Shown: positions 51,097-60,832, numbered from the stretch's first letter. The stretch: 64,000 nt of DNA from Paenarthrobacter sp. JL.01a (GCF_025452095.1 NZ_CP104877.1:4340001-4404000), one strand, 5' to 3'. Numbers and translations: made by a program. Notes: generated by a model not told the origin, from the sequence alone.

Positions 51097-51123
51097 GGAA
51101 TATTTGGAACGCATCAGGGGTTG
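51097..51123 (+). promoter_or_regulatory. SigH/SigR-type promoter of trxB-trxA
   Basis: GGAAT (51097-51101), a spacer of exactly 18 bases, and GTTG from 51120, matching the -35 GGAAT and -10 GTT pattern of thiol-oxidative-stress sigma factors in Actinobacteria. It lies about 57 bp before the trxB start, and thioredoxin genes are classic targets. Confidence 0.7.
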
Positions 51124-51179
51124 AGTCAGGTGGCTGCCCCGAAAGCCGCAGCATCGACTAAGGAAGAGGTTCACGCCAC

Positions 51180-52136
51180 GTGAGCATTGCAGAAAACATC
51201 GCATCGCAGGTGCGTGACGTCATCATCGTAGGTTCAGGCCCTGCCGGCTACACAGCCGCTGTATACACCGCCCGCGCCAACATGAAACCTCTGCTCATTG
51301 CTGGTTCCGTCACTGCCGGCGGCGAACTGATGAACACCACGGACGTTGAGAACTACCCTGGATTCCCGGATGGCATCATGGGTCCGGATCTCATGGAAAA
51401 CTTCGAGAAGCAGGCCGCACGTTTCGGCACCGAGATCCTCTTCGAGGATGTCACCGAACTCGACCTCGACGGCGATATCAAGACTGTGACCATCGGAACG
51501 GGGGAGACCTTCCAGGCGAAGGCCATCATTCTGTCCACCGGCTCGGCATACCGTGAACTTGGTCTGACCAACGAGAAGAGGCTCTCAGGCCACGGCGTTA
51601 GCTGGTGTGCAACCTGTGACGGTTTCTTCTTCAAGGACCAGGACATCGCCGTAATCGGTGGTGGCGACTCTGCGATGGAGGAAGCTCTCTTCCTCACCAA
51701 GTTCGCCAAGTCCGTCACGGTGGTGCACCGCCGCGACACCCTCAAGGCCTCCAAGATCATGGGTGACCGCGCGCAGGCACACGAGAAGATCAACTTCGTC
51801 TGGAACACGGCTGTTGAAGATGTTCTCGGCGGGGATAAGGTCACCGGTCTGAAGCTGAAGAACCTTGTCGATGGAACCGAGTCCGAGCTCGCCGTCACCG
51901 GCGTCTTCGTCGCCATCGGCAACGACCCGCGCACGGACCTGGTGAAGGGCAAAGTCGAGCTGACCCCCGAAGGCACCATCGCCGTCGAGGGTCGCAGCTC
52001 CCGAACCAACATCAAGGGTGTCTTCGCTGCGGGCGACGTCATCGACCCCACTTACCGCCAGGCCATCACGGCTTCCGGTTCCGGTTGTGTCGCGGCCCTC
52101 GACGTCGAGCACTACCTCGCAGACCTGCACTCCTAA
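51180..52136 (+). CDS. trxB: Thioredoxin-disulfide reductase
   Basis: 318 residues. FAD site IIVGSGPAGYTAAVYTARA, redox pair CATC in SWCATCDGFFF (Cys about 140 and 143), NADPH site VIGGGDSAMEEALFL and C-terminal FAAGDVIDPTYRQAITASGSGCVAALDVE. It passes electrons from NADPH to thioredoxin. GTG 51180 is the start. Forms an operon with trxA 34 bp downstream, behind a SigH/SigR-type promoter. Confidence 0.98.
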   Translation: MSIAENIASQVRDVIIVGSGPAGYTAAVYTARANMKPLLIAGSVTAGGELMNTTDVENYPGFPDGIMGPDLMENFEKQAARFGTEILFEDVTELDLDGDIKTVTIGTGETFQAKAIILSTGSAYRELGLTNEKRLSGHGVSWCATCDGFFFKDQDIAVIGGGDSAMEEALFLTKFAKSVTVVHRRDTLKASKIMGDRAQAHEKINFVWNTAVEDVLGGDKVTGLKLKNLVDGTESELAVTGVFVAIGNDPRTDLVKGKVELTPEGTIAVEGRSSRTNIKGVFAAGDVIDPTYRQAITASGSGCVAALDVEHYLADLHS

Positions 52137-52170
52137 GCTGCATCCAAGCAACCATACGAAGGGAAAAGTT

Positions 52171-52497
52171 ATGAGCAACGCAAAAGACGTAACTGACGCA
52201 AGCTTCAGCACGGATGTCCTGGCTTCCGACAAGCCGGTCATCGTGGACTTCTGGGCAGAGTGGTGCGGTCCCTGCCGCAAGCTCGGACCCATCCTCGACG
52301 AGATCTCCGTTGAGTACAGCGAGAAGGTCGACGTCGTGAAGCTGAACGTCGACGACAACCCGGCCATCGCCGCCGAGTACGGCATCACCTCAATCCCTGC
52401 CGTGTACCTGTTCAGCGGGGGAGAAGTGAAGAGCACCGTGATCGGCGCCAAGCCGAAGCAGTTCTTCGAAAAGGAATTCGCGGACGTCCTGTCCTAA
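52171..52497 (+). CDS. trxA: Thioredoxin
   Basis: 108 residues from ATG 52171, with AAGGGA upstream. Active site WCGPC in IVDFWAEWCGPCRKLGPIL and the conserved cis-Pro loop in GITSIPAVYLF. The upstream in-frame extension overlaps trxB and has no homology. Reduces protein disulphides in the cytoplasm. Followed by a hairpin with a T-run. Confidence 0.98.
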   Translation: MSNAKDVTDASFSTDVLASDKPVIVDFWAEWCGPCRKLGPILDEISVEYSEKVDVVKLNVDDNPAIAAEYGITSIPAVYLFSGGEVKSTVIGAKPKQFFEKEFADVLS

Positions 52498-52519
52498 GGT
52501 TCTTTTAGCCTTATCGCAG

Positions 52520-52566
52520 AAGCCGGTCGTTCTGCTCCCATGGGAGCGGGGTGGCCGGCTTTTTCG
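52520..52566 (+). terminator. Terminator of the trxB-trxA operon
   Basis: AAGCCGG (52520-52526) pairs with CCGGCTT (52555-52561), followed by TTT; an inner GCTCCCATGGGAGC stem strengthens it. Confidence 0.8.
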
Positions 52567-53129
52567 TTGTTTCGGGAAAAATGAACTTGCAGGGGTAGCG
52601 TTTTGACGGTTTGCTGCGCTGGAGGCGCTGTAATCGTTGGAACCGCTTCTTTTCGGCTGTCCTTGGCTGGGGTAAGCGGAAACTTGCCATCCGAAGGGGG
52701 CAGCGGTGGTGGTTCAAAGAAGGGAACCTCCTTATCCCATGATGCGGAGGTTGGCTTGCCTACTCTTGGCGCCAGGCGGAATGCAACAGAACCGGTTCTC
52801 TGATGGGCGGTCGCGCCCCCCCGGTTAGGCCAGGCTCTCGGTCATGTAGTTTTTCGCAACCGAGCCGGATGGGCTGACCTTATCTTGGCCTGCTGGGGAG
52901 TCTGATCGCCTCGACGGGCTTGTCCTCCTCGAACCCGCAGTCTCGTATGGTTCACCGCTCCCAGCAGCGTGCTCGTTCCGCCTGATCACGCGAGTCGTGG
53001 TGGAATCAACTCGGACTGCTCGCATGGGAGGAGTTCAGGGCATCTAACTGTCAGTCGTAGAGGACAGGTACTGCAATAGGGTTGATGGGTGATGTCCCAA
53101 GCTATCCTCCGAGGGTACAAGGCGTGCCC

Positions 53130-53143
53130 GTTTCACGTGAAAC
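53130..53143. other. parS site 1
   Basis: GTTTCACGTGAAAC, perfect palindrome, the ParB-binding centromere core, flanked by C and A. Confidence 0.85.
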
Positions 53144-54046
53144 ACCGCCAAGACACGGTGCCTCTCAACCACAAGCTCTCAAAGGCATCACCTGGCGGCA
53201 AGTTCGGTGCCGCGCAAACGCAAAGCATGGACTCCAGGGCCGAGTAATGGGTCTACCTGATGCTGGAAGGCCATCAGCAGCACTTTCAGCTTTCCTTGGG
53301 GCCAGAGGAGCCTCCATAGCTACGAAAGGGTCCAGGAGAGCGTGCAGTGGGCTACGACGCCTCTTGGGGCTGTCTGGAACCACCCCGGAGGCCCGGCACC
53401 TCCAGTAGCCCGTACCTGCGGATCGGGCCGCACTTGAGATCACTCCGTGTTCAATTGAAGGACGGTTGCACTGGTGAACTTCCGTTGATCCCAGGGATTT
53501 CGTCCTCGTATTGCCGAAAGAACCATTCATTCGCAATTATCAGCCGTCCCATCCGTAGTTGTCAGCCGACATCCCAAGCCTTCGCTGACGTCTCTGGCGC
53601 TACGCGTGGCACATATCCACCAATGCCTCACTTTCCAGGACGTGCCGGCAGTCCGAACAAGGGCAGGGCTGACCATTTGATTCACTGACATGCCTTTACG
53701 AGGTCTGGTATGTACGGGAACATCGACACCAGCTCCTCGGGACTGCAAACCCAAATGCGGTGGTTCACAGGAGAACGGGAGCCCATCCGTAGCCTTGGGC
53801 TCTCCCTGACGTACAGCATGAACGGCGATCCCACAGAAGAACACTGGGCGGCACCCTGGCGAACCACAACAGTCCCTCGGGAGCGGCCTGCGTTCGTCGA
53901 CCATGAACCGCGGCAGGGGACTTGTTAGCGACGTCTCAGCTTCTACTTATACAGGCTGGCATAGGTAGACGCAGTTGAAGGAAGACGTAATTGCACATCG
54001 TCGGCTCGCGCAATTGATCAGCACCCCGGACCCCGGGTGAGACGCT

Positions 54047-54060
54047 GTTTCACGTGAAAC
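54047..54060. other. parS site 2
   Basis: GTTTCACGTGAAAC, perfect core, flanked by T and G. Confidence 0.85.
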
Positions 54061-54926
54061 GGTGCGTCGCTTCCCCAACGACAGAGGTCCGCTGGCGGAT
54101 CTCCCTGAGACGAACACGGGACTCACTGTCCGAAACCCGCCTCCGGCACCCCAACCGGCTAGAGATCAGCAGATAAGATTTAGATCGCCCATTCCTTCGC
54201 CTTCTGCAGAACTCCTGGTTGGGACAGACAAACGGAGAAGACTGTAGTCACCTCCGCTGAGGAGGACCTGTATGACTCGATTCGTCGCAGATCTGCCGCG
54301 GGCGAAAGTGCCACGACAACGTGGGACGAGCGTTGCCATGGCATGCCTGTCATGGACACTGGGGGACTGCCTCCACGGCCGGCAGGATGCTCCATTGACG
54401 TGAATCACGGCAGTGCGACCTACCGACAGAGGCACTTCGCTTCGTTCACACTCGCGACGTACAGCTGGCACGCACAGAAAGTCCTGTTGACGGTAAACTT
54501 GTGCACTGTACCGTAGCGCTGACTGCCAACCTGGTGTAGCACTGGGCCCCACTGGCCAGCGAGTCCCTCGCCGGCTTCACCACCTACTGCCGCGCACGCT
54601 AGTAGTCTCACTAGCAGCTCGCCATCCTCAGTCTTGCGGCTATCCGGGAACAGAAGCACCAGGGCCGCCAGCCACGCACCATCCATCGTCACAGCCCCTA
54701 CGCGAGCCTCCCTTCAAACGACCGAGCAAGGCTGGGATGAGGACGACACCAGGTCACCCTTGCCCGCCAGACAACACACGATCGCTGGGACCACACGCCG
54801 ACAGTTCCGCCTTCTACCAAGGCACCGCTCACCAACACACAGGCCATCCAATCCTTTGTCGGCGTCGGGGTCCCTGCAGGGATCTCCGGATTCGATGCAG
54901 CTGATTCGTGATGCGCTGCCGCATGT

Positions 54927-54940
54927 GTTTCACGTGAAAC
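54927..54940. other. parS site 3
   Basis: GTTTCACGTGAAAC flanked by T and A, so the full 16-base TGTTTCACGTGAAACA is present. Confidence 0.88.
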
Positions 54941-55687
54941 AGGACGCGGGGAGTCCGCCTCGAGGCACTACGGAATCAGCCTCTGCGGCGCCAGCCCAAC
55001 TGCCCAGAGCAGGCCTGTCCACAGATCGGCTGGGCTGGCATAGTAGTCGACCATGTCCGCCTCCTGGTTAGCAATGATTCGTTTGCTTCGCGGGGATGGG
55101 CAAGTCGTACACAGCTCAGTTGTTCGGCGAGCATGGGCAAGTCAAACGGGGCTCGGCGCTCACTGTGCACGAGCATGTCGTACACCGCCCGGTCGACTGG
55201 CGAGCCTAACAAGTCGTGCACAGCCCCGGTCCGTCAGCAACCACGGCGCTTGATGCATCTCTGCGCACAGGTAATGGCATCGCTGTCCACTAACGAGGAG
55301 TCATCGCAGCCGCAAAAGGACACCTGCCAACGCGCCCACCAACGCGGAGTGGACCAGAAGGCTGGTAGTGCCGAGGACCCATCTGAGGCGCCGACGTTGG
55401 ACATAGGACCCTGGATCCGTCGCCATCCCGTTCCGTCATACATCCGATGAATAGGCGACACTGCAGACTGGCACCCATGACCTGCACCAACCTACTTAAC
55501 CTGGAGGTGTACTTTACGTGCGGCCATGCGGTACTTACGAACACAATTCGTGCTCTCCGTCACGACCTTCCCCGTGAATCGGCCAATTTGTTCATCGGCC
55601 GGCGAAGGGGTTGTTTCAGTTCAGGGCCCTTACGACTCCACCTCCCGGCAGGTTCATGGAACGAGTTAGTCACAGGCGCAGTGTCTG

Positions 55688-55720
55688 TTATCCCCAAAGT
55701 TATCCACAGGGTTATGCACC
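55688..55720 (+). promoter_or_regulatory. Triple DnaA-box array, copy 1
   Basis: TTATCCCCA (55688), TTATCCACA (55700) and TTATGCACC (55712): nine-base boxes in direct orientation, each 12 bp after the last. The middle box is a perfect DnaA consensus. Confidence 0.65.
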
Positions 55721-56018
55721 GCCCATGAGATTGCCCACAAGTGGCTCAAAGGCGTTCATCAAGGCGACTCGATGACTGCTGGTTGGCCGCGCTGGTGACG
55801 GGCGAATCCGCATAAACGATTCGGCGTCATGGCGGTCCCTGATGCCTGCGAAATCAATGTAAAACCAGCGCTCAGACCGAAAAACCGGCGGATAATGAGT
55901 TAGGTTGGTTCGGTTGCTGCCAAGTTGTCTTGGGGATCACTGGTGACAAAGGCAGGGGTCTGCCCCTTCCCATAGGGGGTGCTCCGGGTTGGGCAGCCAG
56001 CTTCGCCGAAGCCTGCAC

Positions 56019-56063
56019 TTATCCCCATAGTTATCCACAGCGTTATCCACCGCGATATTCACA
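56019..56063 (+). promoter_or_regulatory. DnaA-box array, copy 2
   Basis: TTATCCCCA (56019), TTATCCACA (56031), TTATCCACC (56043) and a weaker ATATTCACA (56055), again with a strict 12-bp repeat in direct orientation. The middle box is a perfect consensus. Confidence 0.68.
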
Positions 56064-56110
56064 GCCGCCGCCGGACCAGCAAGCCCATCCGGCGACGCTT
56101 GGATAGGGCT

Positions 56111-56124
56111 GTTTCACGTGAAAC
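56111..56124. other. parS site 4
   Basis: GTTTCACGTGAAAC within the perfect 16-base TGTTTCACGTGAAACA, 48 bp from the second DnaA-box array. Confidence 0.9.
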
Positions 56125-57319
56125 AGCCTGGGCATCTTTACGCGCGTCGCTGGCCACCCCTGATGCAGGCGATGACTGATACCGCACCCTGATGCTCGGG
56201 ACTGGCTAATCCAGGGTCACAGTTCCGCCAATGCTACCGAAGATCTGAGCAGTCAGCTTGCATCGGACTATGCGGCTGGAGGCGACATCGGACCTATGTG
56301 TCCGACAATGCTCGCAGGTGGTGGGAATGTCTACTGAGCTGCCCATCATGAGAATGCCATTCCGGACCCGAGCGAGTCACCGCTGACAGTTCAGCTTCAT
56401 ACAGCCTCGACTCGCTCCAGATGCCTACACACACCGCCGCACTGACGGATGGGCGCCGCCCGAAGCATGGGGGAGAGTCTGGTCAGAGCCAGGACGATCT
56501 GTGAGGGCTCCAAGGGCCGGATCGCCCTCTCGCACTTCAAAAGGAACGAATGCGGCCTATTGGAGCATCGCCGCGCGTCCACCGATCGCTGGCCTCCCTG
56601 CCGTAACTGCCAGCGATCGCCACGCAGCTACTGTAGCCAGTCACTATCTCTGCGCGAGAAGGCTCTTCTGACTATTGAGGGGTATGCACCCAGAGCCGCC
56701 GAGAGGTGCTGCATGATGGCGGCAGCCCGCGAGCGGCGCCCCATCCCGGCGAAGACGGACGACGTTGCCGGCCACCATTCGCCGAGGGGGTGAGGAGTGC
56801 TTCATTCACATTAATCGCGCGGGAGAACGGCAAAACCATTTGGGATGAGCCGAATGGGGTTCGGGAAGCCACTTCTCAGATTCAGCGCGTGTTCAGAGAC
56901 GGCTCGGCCCATGTAGCCGCCCCCATGGAGCATCTGAGCGGGCGATGCTTTAGGGTCTACGGGATGCACTCAGTTCCGGCATCGGACATCAGTCCGCCTT
57001 CCCAGGTCGCTCGGTCGCGGCTCAGCAGACAGTTCGAATTGAACGCTGCCGTGTATCTAGATCGTCGAAGGGTTGTACTTGCCGTAGCCAACGCATGGGC
57101 GCCAGCGTGGCCCTAGGAATGCTTGAAATCTCCCAGGTTGCCTGACCCCATTCGACAGGCTCAAGGCCCGTCAGGGAGCGGGGGACCGACAGCCACAGGT
57201 ACGACTTTAGTGGTGCTGCCTATGGTTTCGGAACCATTTGCGAAGTGCCAGTTGAATGCCTTGCCATTAGCAAGCGGGTTCTGAGTTCATTTCCCATTGA
57301 TTATCAGCTAGGTGCCCCT

Positions 57320-57333
57320 ATTTCACGTGAAAC
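57320..57333. other. parS site 5 (one base off)
   Basis: ATTTCACGTGAAAC: the 12-base TTTCACGTGAAA core is intact, the outer pair is A/C. Confidence 0.75.
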
Positions 57334-57576
57334 CAGGCTCTCACGCTAATCGCGGCAGGCAGAAACGGGGCGATCTCTATGGCACTCAACGACTTGCCGG
57401 AATCCGGCCCCGTGTCCCTACTCGCATGCCGCCAGCGCTTCGGCACTCCAGGTGGACTGCTCTATCCGAGCTCGAATGATCTACGGCCGGTTGGCGCCGG
57501 CCGGAACTGCCGCCCAAGCCCCACGATGGGGGTGGGCCGGCTGTCTGCCGGTAGTCTCTTGCGATCCGTGCTGAAT

Positions 57577-57590
57577 GTTTCACGTGAAAC
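57577..57590. other. parS site 6
   Basis: GTTTCACGTGAAAC, perfect core, 257 bp after site 5. Confidence 0.85.
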
Positions 57591-57908
57591 GCACGCAACA
57601 CGCGGACATTTGGGAAAGGGGGGGGGCGCCGTTTGGGCAGCTTGTGTTCGATTTTCTCACGATTGGCCGGAGTCGACCATATCGTCTGCTCAACGGGGTG
57701 TCGACCAGCTCCAGAGCCACTCATCCGAGTCTTGCTGCCGCGTCGCCGCAGTATGTCAGTGTTGGCATCGGCGTTTGGGTCTGGGTCTCGTCCGCTATCA
57801 CATGTGCTGGGCACCCTACTGTATGGATAAAACAGATAGATCGGGGACTGACCACTGAATGCCGGACCATCTAGATCCCCGAACGATTGGTGCCCATCCT
57901 CCATTCTT

Positions 57909-57922
57909 GTTTCACGTGAAAC
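57909..57922. other. parS site 7
   Basis: GTTTCACGTGAAAC, perfect core, flanked by T and C. Confidence 0.85.
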
Positions 57923-58273
57923 CTTCCTCGGTCTTGGGCAACGTCCAGGAGCCATCTACCGTGTGGCCCTAAGACCATCAAAGGATCCCCAAATTGCTCT
58001 ATCGGCAATGCCCCAAGACAAATTGCGCATATGAGCACGGTCCAACAGCTCAGAAGAATCGGCAAATGTGGCCAAGACCCGAACAGCGACCCGATACCCG
58101 GCCTAACGTGCGGCATGAGCTGGGAGTGTTTGACGCGACTTCGCGACTAATAACCAGCGCGCATTTGGTGCTGGCAGGCAGGAGAGGCACGCAAGGTGAG
58201 GGCTGAACCCACCGCGCTACATGGCATCCCCAGCTGATCGGGGATCAGTGCACCTTCTCCGATATTTGCCAAC

Positions 58274-58287
58274 GTTTCACGTGAAAC
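58274..58287. other. parS site 8
   Basis: GTTTCACGTGAAAC, perfect core, 61 bp before the parB terminator. Confidence 0.85.
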
Positions 58288-58347
58288 CGTCGGGTATGAA
58301 TGCCACAGATATGTAAATTGCTCGCCTCGTGTGCATCCGGCAACGAA

Positions 58348-58378
58348 AAAGGGACCCGCTCGAAGAGCGGATCCCTTT
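58348..58378 (-). terminator. Terminator of parB
   Basis: AAAGGGACCCGCT and AGCGGATCCCTTT pair with one mismatch around a five-base loop, and on the minus strand the stem runs into TTTTTCG. Confidence 0.88.
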
Positions 58379-58393
58379 GCTTGGCGCTGCAGA

Positions 58394-59623
58394 TCAGTCC
58401 TCAGCACCAGGCCCAAGAACGTTCATAATGCGGTTGAGATCCTCGACACTGGCAAATTCGATGCTTACCCGTCCCTTGCGGGCGCCCAAGGTGATTTTCA
58501 CGTTAGTGTCCAACCGGTCCGAGAGCGACGACGCAAGGTAGTCGAGACGTTCGTGGCGTGCGTTCGGCTTAGGAATGCTGTTCTTCGCAGGAGTGGTGGG
58601 GTCCTGGTACAGAGTCACTGCTTCTTCCGTCGCCCGCACGGACATACCCTCGGCAACGATGCGCTGTGCCAGACGTTCCATTGCTGCAGCATCCGGGAGG
58701 GCCAATAGTGCCCGGGCGTGGCCCGCGGAGAGAACGCCGGCGGCAACCCTACGTTGGACCAACGGGGGAAGCTTGAGCAAGCGCAGAGTATTGGAGACTT
58801 GGGGACGCGACCGGCCGATACGGTCGGCCAACTGCTCGTGGGTTGTTCCGAAATCCTCGAGCAGCTGTTGGTAGGCAGCCGCCTCTTCCAGAGGGTTCAG
58901 CTGGCTGCGGTGCAGGTTCTCCAGCAACGCGTCACGAAGCAGATCGTCGTCAGTGGTGTCACGGACAATCGCAGGGATGGTTTCCAGCCCTGCTGCCTGT
59001 ACTGCCCGCCAGCGACGCTCGCCCATGACGAGCTCGTACGGTTCTCCACCCTTTTCGGTTGATGTCCGCACGACAATTGGCTGGAGGACACCGATTTCGC
59101 GGACACTGTGTACCAGCTCCGCCATGTCGTCTTCATCGAACACTGATCGGGGCTGTTTACGGTTCGGGTGGATATCACCAACCGGGATTTCAGCGAACCG
59201 AGCCCCGGGCACCTCAACCAACTCAACGTCGTTGGGCTTGGGAGCCGAGGGAACCTTGGCTACGGCCGGAGGAGTCGCAGTGTCGGCAACTTCGGACGGC
59301 GCAGACTGTTCAGCCGCACCCTTGCCAGCCGCACGCTGAGCACTGGACTTGGAGGTAGGAGCCTTAGCAGCCGGAGCTTTGGCAGGCGCCTTCGCCGCAG
59401 GAGCCTTTTTGGGTGCTGCAGAGGAGGCCGCCGTCTCGGTGGAGGTGTCAGGCGCCGCGGTGTCATCGCGGACAGCATCAACTGTCGGTTCAGCAGCCTT
59501 CCGCGCTTCCGGGAAAAACAGATCCACAGGACGGGACGGAGCGGCGCCGTTTCCCTGGGCCGCAGCCGAGCTAGGAATGAGAGCCCCAAGACCCCTGCCG
59601 AGGCCCCTTCGCTTTTCGCTCAT
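58394..59623 (-). CDS. parB: Chromosome partitioning protein ParB
   Basis: 409 residues. A start typical for ParB (KRRGLGRGLGALIPSS), then a long Ala/Lys/Pro-rich low-complexity linker (about 20-135), the CTPase/ParB-N domain with GERRWRAVQAAGLETIPAIVRD and ENLHRSQLNPLEEAAAYQQLL, a helix-turn-helix (TTHEQLADRIGRSRPQVSNTLRLLKL) that reads parS, and the C-terminal dimerisation domain. The linker is longer than in many ParB proteins. Works with ParA and the parS cluster just downstream to organise and segregate the origin region. Confidence 0.97.
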   Translation of the reverse strand: MSEKRRGLGRGLGALIPSSAAAQGNGAAPSRPVDLFFPEARKAAEPTVDAVRDDTAAPDTSTETAASSAAPKKAPAAKAPAKAPAAKAPTSKSSAQRAAGKGAAEQSAPSEVADTATPPAVAKVPSAPKPNDVELVEVPGARFAEIPVGDIHPNRKQPRSVFDEDDMAELVHSVREIGVLQPIVVRTSTEKGGEPYELVMGERRWRAVQAAGLETIPAIVRDTTDDDLLRDALLENLHRSQLNPLEEAAAYQQLLEDFGTTHEQLADRIGRSRPQVSNTLRLLKLPPLVQRRVAAGVLSAGHARALLALPDAAAMERLAQRIVAEGMSVRATEEAVTLYQDPTTPAKNSIPKPNARHERLDYLASSLSDRLDTNVKITLGARKGRVSIEFASVEDLNRIMNVLGPGAED

Positions 59624-59689
59624 TGATTCATCCCTCCATGGAAGAGCCGAGCACGGACTGGCCCAGGCTGTTGCTGTGTTTCAAGAATT

Positions 59690-60679
59690 CTAGCGTTCAG
59701 CGATTTCGGCTGCGGCTTCCATGTAGGACAGCGCGCCGCTCGATGAAGGATCGTAAGTCATAACAGTCTGCTGGTAGCTCGGCGCTTCGGAAATACGAAC
59801 CGAGCGAGGGACTACAGCACTCAGAACCTGCTGGGGGAAGTGCTGGCGCACCTCTGATGCGACCTGCGCGGCAAGGTTTGTCCTGCCGTCATACATGGTC
59901 AGGAGAATGGTTGAAACCACCAAGTCAGCGTTGAGGTGCTTCTGGATCATCTCAATGTTTTTAAGGAGCTGGCTCAGACCCTCAAGGGCGTAGTACTCGC
60001 ACTGGATGGGGATGAGCACCTCACTGGCGGCACAGAACGCATTGACCGTCAGCAGGCCAAGGCTGGGCGGGCAGTCGATGAAAATGAAGTCCAGGCGGCC
60101 TTCACCGTTCTTCTCCCGTTCCTTGGCATAGACGTCGATGGCCCGGCGGAGCCTCTGCTCGCGCGCCACGAGCGAAACGAGTTCGATTTCTGCGCCGGCC
60201 AGGTGAATGGTTGCCGGTGCGCAGATCAGATTGGGAATGTCGGGGCACGGCGCCACGACCTCCTTGAGGGGGAGGTCATTGATGAGGACGTCGTAGATGC
60301 TATCCACATCGGCGTGGTGCTCGATGCCCAGTGCGGTGGAAGCGTTGCCCTGGGGATCGATATCGATCACGAGCACGTTGAGACCGGCCGACGCCAACGC
60401 AGCAGCGATATTCACCGTAGTGGTGGTCTTACCCACGCCACCCTTTTGATTGGAGACGGTGAAGATACGCGTTGCTTCAGGCTTGGGGAGCTCACGACCG
60501 ATCAGACGCTCCCGACGGCGGGTTTCGTTGGCGAGTTGCCGTGCGATCGGACTGGAATCATCGATGGAATCCATGACGTTCTGCACTCCATCCGAAGCGG
60601 TTTCACGTGAAACTGAAGCGTTTACAACCGGATCAGTGCGCACAATCGCGGACTGCAGAGAGGCAGAGGGTGTAGCCAT
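59690..60679 (-). CDS. parA: Chromosome partitioning ATPase ParA (Soj)
   Basis: 329 residues from ATG 60679. Deviant Walker A KGGVGKTTT in FTVSNQKGGVGKTTTTVNIAA, DIDPQGNASTALG and Walker B FIFIDCPPSLGLLTVNA are present. ParA binds DNA non-specifically and moves ParB-parS complexes. The start is uncertain: GTG 60745, ATG 60703, ATG 60679 and ATG 60574 are all in frame. I keep the N-terminal tail because ParA of mycobacteria has a similar tail containing VSRET, the translation of a parS site, as seen here. Followed 66 bp later by parB. Confidence 0.93.
   Translation of the reverse strand: MATPSASLQSAIVRTDPVVNASVSRETASDGVQNVMDSIDDSSPIARQLANETRRRERLIGRELPKPEATRIFTVSNQKGGVGKTTTTVNIAAALASAGLNVLVIDIDPQGNASTALGIEHHADVDSIYDVLINDLPLKEVVAPCPDIPNLICAPATIHLAGAEIELVSLVAREQRLRRAIDVYAKEREKNGEGRLDFIFIDCPPSLGLLTVNAFCAASEVLIPIQCEYYALEGLSQLLKNIEMIQKHLNADLVVSTILLTMYDGRTNLAAQVASEVRQHFPQQVLSAVVPRSVRISEAPSYQQTVMTYDPSSSGALSYMEAAAEIAER
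60600..60613. other. parS site 9, inside the 5' part of parA
   Basis: GTTTCACGTGAAAC, read on the minus strand in parA frame as Val-Ser-Arg-Glu-Thr. With the alternative start ATG 60574 it would lie just upstream of parA. Confidence 0.85.
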
Positions 60680-60832
60680 GGCCCGCGCGGACCCCAAAGA
60701 CATAAACGGGGGGATTCGTTGCGTGGAGGTTTCACTACTGCCCACTGGTCACACTCTCACTCTCATTCGGCGCTTGCTGCCGTTCTCTAGCCTAACCGCT
60801 CAGTCGCCGACACGCTGGAAACCAAACGGGAT

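Larger units (their letters stand above)
52567..58347. other. 5.8-kb region without a convincing gene, rich in parS and DnaA boxes
   Basis: Frames of up to about 135 codons exist on both strands, but none has a ribosome binding site together with protein-like composition, and none resembles a known family. The stretch contains eight parS sites (53130 to 58287), two tandem DnaA-box arrays (55688-55720 and 56019-56063), a hairpin at 57141-57175 and irregular repeats at 55094-55240. Position between trxA and parB and this content suggest a centromere/origin-linked structural region and not decayed genes. Confidence 0.7.

Noticed and set aside
53527..53904. 125-codon minus-strand frame in the parS region
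   Set aside because: Cys/Arg/Pro-rich and without a start signal; looks like translated non-coding DNA.
54976..55221. 81-codon minus-strand frame that starts MHDLLGSPVD
   Set aside because: It overlaps the degenerate repeats at 55094-55240 and has no ribosome binding site; its partly protein-like look is probably due to the repeats.
55688..56063. Possible primary oriC
   Set aside because: In Actinobacteria oriC normally lies between dnaA and dnaN, which is beyond the right edge. Without AT-rich unwinding elements or replication data I call only DnaA-box arrays.
56706..57116. 136-codon plus-strand frame in the parS region
   Set aside because: No ribosome binding site, no family resemblance, mixed composition and out of keeping with the neighbouring frames; most likely chance.
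57141..57175. Hairpin CCTGAC ... GTCAGG with an inner TTCGACAGGCTCAAG
   Set aside because: The motif resembles short hairpins scattered in many actinobacterial genomes; short stem, no T-run and no link to a gene.
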